Source of the DNA: Candidatus Heimdallarchaeota archaeon
GTDB lineage: Archaea > Asgardarchaeota > Heimdallarchaeia > Heimdallarchaeales > Heimdallarchaeaceae
Assembly: GCA_019057815.1 (NCBI GenBank)
Contig: JAHLWR010000006.1
Location: forward strand, 1 to 64,000
Reading direction: 5' to 3'
DNA length: 64,000 bases
The first letter of the stretch is position 1; each line of letters begins with the position of its first letter. This document shows, piece by piece, positions 54,084 through 62,862 of this stretch. Below the pieces are notes generated by a model. That model was given only the letters and a program-made list of their open reading frames with translations. It made no database searches and was not told where the DNA came from. The position numbers were made by a program, and so were the translations under genes.

Positions 54084-55461
54084 TTAGAATACTCTCCCTT
54101 AGTATCTGTTCTCCTAGCTGCTTTATTTGCGCTGGGTCAATCAAGATTGGTCTAGTAATACCTTTTAACATTCTTTTTGTGTGGCTGTAGATTTCTCTTT
54201 TCCTTAGTGCTTCGGTTCCCATCAAAAAGTAACTAATGTTCCAGTTTCTAGCGTGATCTCTCTTTAGATTTTGAAAAATACCATTTAATTGCACTAAACA
54301 TTCGATTGTTTCTAGTTTTGTTTTTGTATCTATTTCATTGAAATAACGTTTGAGGTCAGAACTAGTTTTATGTTTAAATGGATATGTTGGGACATTTGGC
54401 ATACCGTCTGTTACTATTGTAAATTGAACATCTATATTTTTCTCATTATACTGCTTCTTAGCGTGTTTAATTGCTTGGAGAACACTTTGAACTGTATATG
54501 TTTTTCCTTTAGCTTTTGCGCTTAATAACAAATTCTCCATCTTGTAGTCATCATCAACAACGAATGGATTGTTTGTGATAGGTACAACTGCTAGCTTAAA
54601 CATGTCGTAACGTTTCCTTTTCCTGCGATTTAATATTTTAAAGTAATAATACAGACTTAAAGATGTTAATAAGGCTCCATCAAGACGCGACATACCGCCT
54701 TCAAAAACTGCTTTTTGCATGGATTGGCTCAAGTCTACAATGAAATAAACAAGACTTTTTCGATCTTTTTTTACTCGTATAATGTCTTCTTGTTTGACAC
54801 TAGTTGGTGGAATGCTTTTTGAACTCAGAATTGCACTTTTATATGTTTCCTTCAATTTTATTGTTCCACGAGGACGCTTTTGAACATCATCGATTGGTGA
54901 AACATTTATTTGCTTCATTAAATAGTTACCAAGAAGTTTTCCTAGAACTTCCATCACGTCTTCTCGGCTAATTCTTTTTTTCCTCCCAAAAGCATCAGTG
55001 ATTTCAAGATCAACTATTTCTCTAAGTTCTTTCAGCTTTTCAGCGAGCATCTGTAAATCTGCAAATCCTTCGTATTTTAAGTCATGAAGGAGTGTATTAA
55101 TGTACTTCATAATATCTTCAACCGTCTGAAGTTCATTTCTATTAACTCTTTCAAGCACATCTGGAAGAATTCTGTCCCCTATAAAACGTAATAATTTGAG
55201 TTCATTAACAAGCCTTTCTTCCTCAGCTTGTGTTAAGTGGGTTGTCATTATTTTTTGAGCTATGTTAGCTATAGCTACAGCATTTTTAGCTCCTAAAGAT
55301 AGTACAGCTCCTTCACGTGAACTACGACCCAGATGTGGGTTCCTCCAAAGTCTCAGGAGCTGTGCAGCACCTTCCCAATCGAGAATAAATTCTGCATCAC
55401 CAAAGTTTTGTAATGGGTCCCGAAACTCCGATTCTGTAAGAAGGAAAATACGGTGAGGCAT
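54076..55461 (-). CDS. VWA-domain protein (CoxE/ViaA-like)
   Basis: A 461-residue protein. The N-terminal 200 residues are helical (TQAEEERLVNELKLLRFIGDRILP). The C-terminal von Willebrand A domain begins near residue 235 with the metal site DLSQSM (DxSxS), followed by GKTYTVQ and TIVTDGMPNVP, so all MIDAS elements are present. VWA proteins paired with MoxR-type AAA+ ATPases act as chaperone-like modules for metal insertion or complex assembly. Here the ATPase gene is immediately upstream (26-bp gap) and the pseudo-peptidase gene overlaps downstream. Confidence 0.86.
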   Translation of the reverse strand: MPHRIFLLTESEFRDPLQNFGDAEFILDWEGAAQLLRLWRNPHLGRSSREGAVLSLGAKNAVAIANIAQKIMTTHLTQAEEERLVNELKLLRFIGDRILPDVLERVNRNELQTVEDIMKYINTLLHDLKYEGFADLQMLAEKLKELREIVDLEITDAFGRKKRISREDVMEVLGKLLGNYLMKQINVSPIDDVQKRPRGTIKLKETYKSAILSSKSIPPTSVKQEDIIRVKKDRKSLVYFIVDLSQSMQKAVFEGGMSRLDGALLTSLSLYYYFKILNRRKRKRYDMFKLAVVPITNNPFVVDDDYKMENLLLSAKAKGKTYTVQSVLQAIKHAKKQYNEKNIDVQFTIVTDGMPNVPTYPFKHKTSSDLKRYFNEIDTKTKLETIECLVQLNGIFQNLKRDHARNWNISYFLMGTEALRKREIYSHTKRMLKGITRPILIDPAQIKQLGEQILRESILNA

Positions 55462-55487
55462 CTTTGTTTGTCACCCTTATGGATTTT

Positions 55488-57032
55488 TTATATATAATCA
55501 ACTTTTAATAACTGCTCATAGCTTGACTTAAGATTTTCAACTATAGCAGGAATCTCTTCAGTTTTGTAATAACGTTCTAGATTTTCATATTTAACAATTA
55601 AACCAGAAAGTTCTTTGTCACTTAAAGCTTTCATTTTTGATATATCTTCACTTATATCCTCTGCTTTGACTGCGATTTCAGACTCTTTGATATTGCTTCT
55701 CAAGTGTATTTTTATCTCTTGTAAAGCATCATTAATCATTGAAACAGGAATGTCATAATCATTAATTATCTGTCTTACATGTTCCAAAGATATTATATTG
55801 AAACCATCATCGTCAACATCTTTTGTTCGATTGAGTAGAACGCTACCAACAATGTTTGAAGTAGTACGAAGGTCTATATGGGGATTACGTTGAGGATCGT
55901 GAATTTCATCAAGACCTGCATAGAAATCAAGTCTTTGAACACGGCTTTCTGATCTTATCCCTCCACGCTTTAATGAAGGGGGGAGCGAATTGTTTCCAAT
56001 AAACGATAGAAAATCAATTGCTAACCGACTAACATAATCTTTTACGCTTCTTTCTCTTTCATATAACTGGAGAAGTGCAGGATTTGCAGTAATTCTCTGT
56101 CTCGAAAGAATTACTTGCTCAACAAACATATCTCTAACAATTTGGTTACGATTTTCAACTGACCTTGCTGGCCAAAGAACTTCGGGAATACGGTTAATAA
56201 TAGGTTGGGATTCTTCTCCAAATACTGTTAATGGGGCATTTGAGGTGAATATAACTGCACCATCTATATACACAGGTTCACCTTGAATATTATATTTAAC
56301 AGAGCTTGTGTCTTCTAAGAAACCCATTAGTGATTCCAACAACGATAGTGGTAATCTTTGAATTTCATTTACTACAATAAAACCTTGGCTGAGTACACCA
56401 ACTTTATGCGAAGTAGCAGTGTACGTTGTACTAGTTTCTTTGCCAAAAAGTTCTTCGAGATTTTCAACACCAGCTAAAAGCATGTAAAGACTCTCTGGAT
56501 CAGTACGAGGATCCAATTGTGCTTTACGAACAATCGTTTTTTCAACTGCTAGTTCCTTTAACCTTTCAACAAACATAGCAGGTTTTATTTGGAGTATACT
56601 ACTAGTATCATCTAATAGTACCCCTTCTCCCAAAACTTTCTCAATATTAGCTCTACAGAATGGGCATAATGATTGTAAAACCCTTATACTACCAAAAGGA
56701 TTAGCTTCGAAATCTTCAATGATATTGATGATATAACCAGCATCTTCAAGAAATGGACATTCAGCAATGTGTTGCTTGGAATTGTTTATTTCTCTGACAA
56801 TGTGATCAAGAAGTATTCGTGCAAACATTGATTTTCCTTCACTTGTTACACCAGTTATCAGTACTTTTCCTCCAACTGCTAATTTATCCATTATGAGATT
56901 CTTAGCATCTATGTTTCCTCTAACACTTGGATCATTTATTACTCTTTTACGAAATTCTTGATCCATTAAAATATGTCTAACTGAATAACCTTTGTAGCCA
57001 TCTTCAATTAATTTAGCAACTGTATGTGTCAT
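55488..57032 (-). CDS. MoxR-like AAA+ ATPase with inserted zinc-type cysteines
   Basis: A 514-residue AAA+ protein. Walker A is GVTSEGKSMF (about residues 62-71), Walker B is GFIVVNEIQRLP (about 230-240) with Asn replacing the usual Asp but Glu kept, and sensor 1 is FTSNAP. An Arg-finger candidate lies in IINRIPEV. Between Walker A and B is an insert with cysteines at CPFLED and LCPFCRAN, perhaps a zinc site. The C-terminal region (about 430-514) is helical. It is the motor of the operon; its partner is the VWA protein encoded next. Confidence 0.84.
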   Translation of the reverse strand: MTHTVAKLIEDGYKGYSVRHILMDQEFRKRVINDPSVRGNIDAKNLIMDKLAVGGKVLITGVTSEGKSMFARILLDHIVREINNSKQHIAECPFLEDAGYIINIIEDFEANPFGSIRVLQSLCPFCRANIEKVLGEGVLLDDTSSILQIKPAMFVERLKELAVEKTIVRKAQLDPRTDPESLYMLLAGVENLEELFGKETSTTYTATSHKVGVLSQGFIVVNEIQRLPLSLLESLMGFLEDTSSVKYNIQGEPVYIDGAVIFTSNAPLTVFGEESQPIINRIPEVLWPARSVENRNQIVRDMFVEQVILSRQRITANPALLQLYERERSVKDYVSRLAIDFLSFIGNNSLPPSLKRGGIRSESRVQRLDFYAGLDEIHDPQRNPHIDLRTTSNIVGSVLLNRTKDVDDDGFNIISLEHVRQIINDYDIPVSMINDALQEIKIHLRSNIKESEIAVKAEDISEDISKMKALSDKELSGLIVKYENLERYYKTEEIPAIVENLKSSYEQLLKVDYI

Positions 57033-57066
57033 GCGCCTATCAACCTTTTTTTTTCAATTGTAAATT

Positions 57067-57675
57067 TTATTTTTGAGAATCTTGTAAATCCTCTTCAATA
57101 ACTATTTCAACGCGTTTTTTTGCGCGTTTTTCTAATAATTTTTCTTTTTTCATCCAATCCTTTTTCCAGCCTAACCTAATTACATCCTTGAGCCAGTTCA
57201 TAGCTTCAAGAAGTTCCGAAACCTCTGGTGTTTCAAATATTTGCCAGTTTCTATCAGTAAGTCGAATAAGCGAGAGGTTTTCTATGAGTTCTCCTCGAGA
57301 TAGTGCACCTTGAAGGTTTGAGTTGTAGGAACATATTGCAATTGGAAGATTCTTAGTGTTTTCAGACCAAAGTAGTTTCTCCCATAAGAAAATTCTTTCA
57401 TATTTAATCATATCTTCTTTTGATGCATCAATGAGATAAAGTATGCCTTCGAATGGTTCAAACAAATTTGGTTTGAACTTAAATCTTTCGTTTATTGGTA
57501 ATTTATTGAGGGAGTCATCGATAATAAAATCAGATGTTGGAGCATGTGTATTTAAAAGGCGAACTCTGTTGCGCGTTGCAGGATTAGAACAACCAATAAT
57601 TAGTATAGAAACCTCTGGTTTACCTAATTTTCTACGTAATTTCTGTTTTAAAGATGATTTGGTCATGCTAGTCAT
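57067..57675 (-). CDS. Arf-family GTPase-like protein with degenerate nucleotide motifs
   Basis: A 202-residue protein, first gene of the operon. The P-loop position reads IIGCSNPATRNRVRLL where Ras/Arf proteins have GxxxxGK(S/T), so the Lys is lost. The following part matches Arf proteins well: GILYLIDASKEDM (like dgiIFVVDSsD), FLWEKLLWSENTKNLPIAI, then YNSNLQGALSRGELIENLSL, which corresponds to NKQDLPGAL.. but with NKxD destroyed, and DRNWQIFETPEVSELLEAMNWL. The C-terminus has a basic helix (KKDWMKKEKLLEKRAKKR). Such changes indicate a pseudo-GTPase that may keep the fold as a protein-binding unit. It lies 34 bp before the AAA+ gene. Confidence 0.75.
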   Translation of the reverse strand: MTSMTKSSLKQKLRRKLGKPEVSILIIGCSNPATRNRVRLLNTHAPTSDFIIDDSLNKLPINERFKFKPNLFEPFEGILYLIDASKEDMIKYERIFLWEKLLWSENTKNLPIAICSYNSNLQGALSRGELIENLSLIRLTDRNWQIFETPEVSELLEAMNWLKDVIRLGWKKDWMKKEKLLEKRAKKRVEIVIEEDLQDSQK

Positions 57676-57804
57676 TGGGTCTCGCTATTGTGCAAAGACT
57701 ATAAATGTTTAAGAATGTTATGTCACCAAACTCATAAGTGTACAGACTAGTTCAATCAATCTGTAATGGGTTTTACTTCCCATATTTGTAGAGGAGAAAA
57801 AAAC

Positions 57805-58305
57805 ATGCTATATAAACAAAAGATTCTCAATGTTGTTGTTGCTGGTATTAATAATGAAGACAAATGGCTACTAATTAAGCGTAAAAAAGGGGATTACCAA
57901 GATAAGTGGGCACTTGTTGGGGGAAAAATGGAATTTGGTGAAACAATTAAACAAGCTATACTGAGAGAAATTAGAGAAGAGACAGGATTAAACGTCGTTT
58001 GGAATGGAGTAAAGGCTCTAATTAATGAAAGATTACTAGAGAAAGAATCAGGACAACAAACGAAACATTTTCTAATAATATTATGCCACACTGTTACTGA
58101 AACTGGAAAAGTGAAACCTACAGATGAAGGGTTATTACAATGGTTTAGTTTAGATGAGATTAGAACAATAGAAGAACAAATAATTCCTTCTGATTTTTAT
58201 ATGATAACAGAGTTGTTAATTGCACAAAACATGAGTGGAATTATTGAAATTGACTTGGAACAGGAAGAAGGAAATCTAGAATTAAGTAAACTAAGTATTT
58301 ATTAA
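57805..58305 (+). CDS. Nudix hydrolase
   Basis: A 166-residue hydrolase of nucleoside diphosphate-linked compounds. The Nudix box fits GX5EX7REUXEEXGU exactly ([20 protein letters not shown], about residues 41-60). The N-terminus [24 protein letters not shown] and the flanking WALVGG are typical. The ATG at 57805 has GAGGAG upstream and is chosen over 57766. It starts a short plus-strand run followed 18 bp later by the threonine dehydratase-like gene. The substrate is unknown. Confidence 0.9.
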   Translation: MLYKQKILNVVVAGINNEDKWLLIKRKKGDYQDKWALVGGKMEFGETIKQAILREIREETGLNVVWNGVKALINERLLEKESGQQTKHFLIILCHTVTETGKVKPTDEGLLQWFSLDEIRTIEEQIIPSDFYMITELLIAQNMSGIIEIDLEQEEGNLELSKLSIY

Positions 58306-58323
58306 AGAAGGTAAAAGAAGGTA

Positions 58324-59286
58324 ATGAAATTGGATGTCAAAAAAGAAGTTTTAGACGCGGAAATACGCATAAGAGACTATATAAGAGAAACTCCAATCGA
58401 ATATTCCCCTTTTCTAAGTAAAAAGGGGAAAGGAAAAGTTTTTCTTAAACTGGAAAATTTTCAGATAACAAGTTCTTTTAAATTACGTGGCGCGTTAAAT
58501 AAACTTCTATTTTTTAAGGAACAAGGCATTAAAGAAGGTTTTATCACTGCTTCAACAGGTAACCACGGGGCCGCATTTGCTTATTCATTGGAAAAGCTTG
58601 GATTGTCTGGGTCTATCTATTTACCTAAAACCACTTCACCTGCTAAACTCGAAGCTCTACGGGATTATAACGTGGAACTAAAATATTATGGAAATGATTG
58701 TATTGATACTGAAAAATATGCTAAAAAAGTAGCAGAAAACGAAAATAAACATTATATTTCTCCCTACAACGACCCACAAATCATTGGTGGTCAGGGAACA
58801 ATAGGAATAGAACTTGAGAGACAACTTGATGTCTTAGATGCTGTTTTTGTTCCTATAGGTGGAGGAGGGTTGATTTCTGGTGTTGGAGGATATCTCAAAT
58901 CTATTAATAATGGTATTGAAATCGTTGGATGTCAACCACTAAACTCTCCTGTTATGTATGAATCTCTGAGAAAAGGGCAAGTTATTGATATGGAATCAAA
59001 ATCTACTCTCTCTGATGGCACTGCTGGGGGTATAGAAAAAGATTCAGTAACTTTTGATATATGCAAGCAGAGTGTTGATAATTTTGAACTTGTTTCCGAA
59101 GAAGAAATAAAAAGAGCTATACATCTGGTTTTTGAAAAACACTTTATGACTGTTGAAGGAGCTGCAGCTCTTACTGTTGCCTCGTTCATCAAAAGAGAAG
59201 AACAGTATTCAGAACAAAACGTAGTTTTAATAGTTAGTGGAGCTAAAATAAGCTTGGATGTAATGAAAAAAGTTTTTTGTAAATAG
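58324..59286 (+). CDS. Threonine/serine dehydratase-like PLP enzyme
   Basis: A 320-residue fold type II PLP enzyme. The PLP lysine lies in SSFKLRGALNK (about 52), TASTGNHGAAFAYS binds the substrate carboxylate, and IGGGGLISGVGGYL is the phosphate-binding glycine loop. The last part has MTVEGAAALTVA, typical of threonine dehydratase and hydroxyaspartate/serine dehydratase members. There is no C-terminal ACT domain, so it is of the catabolic (TdcB-like) or racemase type and probably not feedback-inhibited. GAAGGT precedes the ATG. Confidence 0.88.
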   Translation: MKLDVKKEVLDAEIRIRDYIRETPIEYSPFLSKKGKGKVFLKLENFQITSSFKLRGALNKLLFFKEQGIKEGFITASTGNHGAAFAYSLEKLGLSGSIYLPKTTSPAKLEALRDYNVELKYYGNDCIDTEKYAKKVAENENKHYISPYNDPQIIGGQGTIGIELERQLDVLDAVFVPIGGGGLISGVGGYLKSINNGIEIVGCQPLNSPVMYESLRKGQVIDMESKSTLSDGTAGGIEKDSVTFDICKQSVDNFELVSEEEIKRAIHLVFEKHFMTVEGAAALTVASFIKREEQYSEQNVVLIVSGAKISLDVMKKVFCK

Positions 59287-59401
59287 ATTTAGATATTTTC
59301 AAATAGTTTGTGAATTAGGTTTATGAACTACACCACCTAAAGGGAGATAATTTATACTGTGTTCAGTAAAACATATTTAATGTAAAGATAATGATAGACA
59401 A

Positions 59402-60316
59402 ATGAAAGCTATAGAAAATATGATAGAATTAATTGGTAACACACCTTTGTTGAGATTACGAAAAGTTTTTCCTGATTCCAAAATTTTTGGAAAGTGTGAA
59501 TTTATGAATCCGTTAAGCTTGAAGGATCGACCAATTTTACAGATTTTCAAAGATGCTGAAGACGCAAGTAAATTGAAACCCGGTGATACCGTAATTGAAT
59601 GTACAAGTGGTAACACAGGAATGGCTGTTGCTTTCATTTCAACCATTAAAGGTTATCATGCTGTTTTAGTGATGTCTGAAATCCAAAGTATTGAAAGACG
59701 TCAGATTCTGAGAGCGTTAGGAGCCGAGTTGATTCTTACTCCTGCTGAACTTGGAACTGAAGGAGCAAGACAAAAATTAAAAGAGATACTCGAAGAACAT
59801 CCCGATTATTTCTATGTTGGACAACATATTAATTCCTCCAACCCAAAGGCTCATTATTTGACTACAGGACCAGAAATATGGACAGATACTGAAGGTAAAA
59901 TAGATATTTTAATTGCTGGATTAGGTACTGGTGGAACAATATGTGGTGCAGGGAAGTATTTAAAAGAAAAAAATCCCAATATTCGTCTTCTAGCCGTTGA
60001 GCCTTTTGAATCACCATATATTTCGAAGGGAATCTTTCATCCCCACATGATTATGGGTACAGCACCTGGTTTTTTCCCAAAAATACTAGATGTAGAGATA
60101 ATTGATGAAATTGTTTTAATAAAACAGGAAGATGCCTTTCAGATGTGTAGAGACATTGCAAGAAGAGAAGGATTATTAGTAGGTATTAGTTCTGGAGCTG
60201 TTTGCAAAGCTGCAGAGAAAATTCTTCAATACACAGAGAATAAAGATAAAATTATCGTTGTTGTATTGGCTGATACTGGACAGCGTTATTTAAGTGTTGA
60301 AGGGTTGTTTGGGTAA
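59402..60316 (+). CDS. Cysteine synthase-like PLP enzyme
   Basis: A 304-residue OASS/CBS-family enzyme. The start MIELIGNTPLLRLRKV is canonical, the PLP lysine is in NPLSLKDRPIL (about 45), TSGNTGMAVA (about 68) binds substrate, and GLGTGGTICGAGKYL (about 175) binds phosphate; SSGA near the C-terminus contacts the PLP ring. The lysine motif is shorter than the usual NPGGSVKDR. It could be cysteine synthase using O-acetylserine or O-phosphoserine, or a related synthase. It lies 115 bp after the dehydratase gene. Confidence 0.86.
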   Translation: MKAIENMIELIGNTPLLRLRKVFPDSKIFGKCEFMNPLSLKDRPILQIFKDAEDASKLKPGDTVIECTSGNTGMAVAFISTIKGYHAVLVMSEIQSIERRQILRALGAELILTPAELGTEGARQKLKEILEEHPDYFYVGQHINSSNPKAHYLTTGPEIWTDTEGKIDILIAGLGTGGTICGAGKYLKEKNPNIRLLAVEPFESPYISKGIFHPHMIMGTAPGFFPKILDVEIIDEIVLIKQEDAFQMCRDIARREGLLVGISSGAVCKAAEKILQYTENKDKIIVVVLADTGQRYLSVEGLFG

Positions 60317-60521
60317 GCTTCTTTATTATAAGTGGTCCACATTACATCTTTGATACTTAGATCAATTTCTTCTTCGAGACCTTCCGGATTATGTTTGATT
60401 TTGTAATTTGATATAAACTGATAAGTGATTTACATTTATTGATATTTCATTTTCAACAATCATTTGGACTGTTCAATTGTATTAACTTTGTAATACACGT
60501 TTTTATTAGATACAAATATTA

Positions 60522-60731
60522 TTGTTGGATGTGGAGTTTCTTAACTACTTTGATGTTCAAAGCGAAGAAATTGAAAACAAAGATGTCAGAAACTACTTAA
60601 AAAAACTCTATCAAGAAATTAGTGCTCCAAAAGGAAAAGTTTCCTCTTGGCAGATACTTTCTCATCCGGACGAAGGCATGAAGCGGATTTCAGTAATTTA
60701 CGATGTAGAAGGAATAAAAAATCTGAAATAA
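60522..60731 (+). CDS. 69-residue protein, unknown
   Basis: A small acidic soluble protein (FLNYFDVQSEEIENKDVRNYLKKLYQEI) with a C-terminal beta pair (KRISVIYDVEGIKNL). The start is TTG 60522 or GTG 60531; no ATG is available before the body. No motif is recognised. It lies alone in front of uvrB. Confidence 0.4.
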   Translation: MLDVEFLNYFDVQSEEIENKDVRNYLKKLYQEISAPKGKVSSWQILSHPDEGMKRISVIYDVEGIKNLK

Positions 60732-60882
60732 AAGTTGTATTTTCAGCTTTAACATTATGTTTAACAACATTTTTTTGTAAATCATTAAAATAACCTTAAA
60801 TTGAAGATAAAACTTCACTTCTTTTTAAGGTGAAATCATTCTGTTGAATAAGCAGACTTTTCAATCTGAAAGAGAGGTGAAA

Positions 60883-62862
60883 ATGAGGATGCCACTAAAA
60901 ATAGAAACATCAATGAAACCCAAAGGAGACCAACCTAAAGCAATAAATCAGTTAGTGGAGGGTGTGAAGAAAGGTGCGAAATTTCAAACACTGATGGGAG
61001 TGACAGGATCAGGAAAAACAGCTACAATGTCATGGGTTATTGAACGCCTTAATCTTCCTACTCTTGTTGTTGCTCCAAATAAGACTCTTGTGGCTCAGCT
61101 TTATGGTGAATTTAAAACTTTCTTCCCTTCTGCTCGCGTGGAATATTTCGTTTCATTTTACGATTATTATCAACCTGAAGCTTATCTTCCCTCTAAAGAT
61201 CTCTATATTGAGAAAGATGCCGATATCAATAAAGAGATTGAACGCTTACGTCACTCAACACTTGAAGCTTTAGCCACCAGAGAAGATGTAATAATTTGTG
61301 CTACCGTTTCTTGTATTTATGGCACGGGTAATCCTGAACTTTATCGGCTTAAAAAAATCTCTTTGGCTGTTGGGGCTCCTTTTGATCGTAAGGATTTAAT
61401 GATGCAACTTGTATTGAATCAATATCAAAGGAATGATATTAACCTGGTTAGAAAGAGTTTTCGCGTGCGTGGAGATTCGATTGATATCTTTCCAATGTAT
61501 GGTGATCATGTATATCGTATAGAGTTCTTTGGAGATGAAGTTGAACGCCTAACATCTCGTGATCCCATAACTAATGAGAAAGTTAGAGATTTAAGGTATC
61601 TAGATCTCTACCCAGGTACGCACTATTTAACAAGTGAAGTGTGGTTTGATGATGCTTTAGAAGCTATCAAAATTGAACTGGATATGCGCTTAGCTGAACT
61701 AGAGAAAGAAGGAAAAATTGTCGAAGCCCATAGATTAAGACAACGAACACTTCATGACTTAGAACTACTAAAGGAAACACATGGGTGTCCAGGAATCGAG
61801 AACTACTCTCGACATTTTGATATGCGGAAGAAAGGCGAAAACCCCTTTACTCTCCTAAATCACTTTCCTGAAGACTTTCTTCTAGTTATTGATGAATCGC
61901 ATCTTACAATTCCCCAAATAAGGGGGATGTTTAAGGGAGATTATGCTAGAAAGAAGAATCTCATAGAGCATGGTTTTAGACTCCCTTCAGCTTTTGATAA
62001 TCGTCCTCTTAAATTTGAAGAATTTGAGAAATATATCAATAAGACTATTTTTACCAGTGCAACACCTGGTCCATATGAAGAGAAAAACTCGTCCCAAATT
62101 GTTGAACAAATCATACGTCCAACAGGATTAATTGATCCTAGTATTGAAGTTAGAGCAACTGAAGGGCAGATTGTGGATCTTATTTCAGAGATAAAACAAA
62201 GAATATCCAATAAAGAGCGTGTTTTAGTTACAACCTTATCAAAGAGTATGGCTGAAGAATTATCAGGATATCTTATAGATATGGGAATAAAATCTGTTTA
62301 TTTACACCATGAAGTTAACACATTAGAGCGAATAAACATACTTAAAGATTTGAGAACGGGTAAATATGATGTTGTAGTAGGAATAAATCTTCTTAGAGAG
62401 GGATTAGATTTACCTGAAGTAAGTTTGGTTGCTATCCTTGATGCAGATAAAGAAGGTTTCTTGCGCTCTAAAACATCACTTATTCAATTAATGGGACGAG
62501 CTAGTCGTAATATTCATGGTCATGTGTTACTTTATGCGGATAAAGTGACCGACTCAATGAAATATGCTATTGTTGAAAATAATAGAAGAAGACAGATACA
62601 ACTTGATTTCAACCGAAAATACAATATTAAACCAAAAACTGTCACAAGCGAGATCAAATCAATAGTTGACGCCTTAATGCAAGTTTCACAGGATGATGAA
62701 ACAATAAAACTTCCTAGAGAAATGTCAAGCTCTGATATACCTTTTATTATAGACGATTTGAAACACAAGATGGCGGAAGCAGCTGCTGAACTGAATTTTG
62801 AACAAGCAGCTTCTTATCGCGATAAAATAATAGAACTTGAAAAGATGAGGTCTAATTTATGA
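60883..62862 (+). CDS. uvrB: Excinuclease ABC subunit B
   Basis: A 659-residue damage-verifying helicase of nucleotide excision repair. It has Walker A GVTGSGKT, the beta-hairpin YYDYYQPEAYLPSKD that probes DNA, the DE-box VIDESH, the helicase C motif GINLLREGLDLPEV, QLMGRASRN and a C-terminal UVR domain (IDDLKHKMAEAAAELNFEQAA) for UvrC binding. The ATG at 60883 has GAGGTGA upstream and matches the conserved N-terminus. It overlaps uvrC in ATGA. UvrABC is of bacterial type but occurs in many archaea by transfer. No uvrA is in the window. Confidence 0.97.
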   Translation: MRMPLKIETSMKPKGDQPKAINQLVEGVKKGAKFQTLMGVTGSGKTATMSWVIERLNLPTLVVAPNKTLVAQLYGEFKTFFPSARVEYFVSFYDYYQPEAYLPSKDLYIEKDADINKEIERLRHSTLEALATREDVIICATVSCIYGTGNPELYRLKKISLAVGAPFDRKDLMMQLVLNQYQRNDINLVRKSFRVRGDSIDIFPMYGDHVYRIEFFGDEVERLTSRDPITNEKVRDLRYLDLYPGTHYLTSEVWFDDALEAIKIELDMRLAELEKEGKIVEAHRLRQRTLHDLELLKETHGCPGIENYSRHFDMRKKGENPFTLLNHFPEDFLLVIDESHLTIPQIRGMFKGDYARKKNLIEHGFRLPSAFDNRPLKFEEFEKYINKTIFTSATPGPYEEKNSSQIVEQIIRPTGLIDPSIEVRATEGQIVDLISEIKQRISNKERVLVTTLSKSMAEELSGYLIDMGIKSVYLHHEVNTLERINILKDLRTGKYDVVVGINLLREGLDLPEVSLVAILDADKEGFLRSKTSLIQLMGRASRNIHGHVLLYADKVTDSMKYAIVENNRRRQIQLDFNRKYNIKPKTVTSEIKSIVDALMQVSQDDETIKLPREMSSSDIPFIIDDLKHKMAEAAAELNFEQAASYRDKIIELEKMRSNL

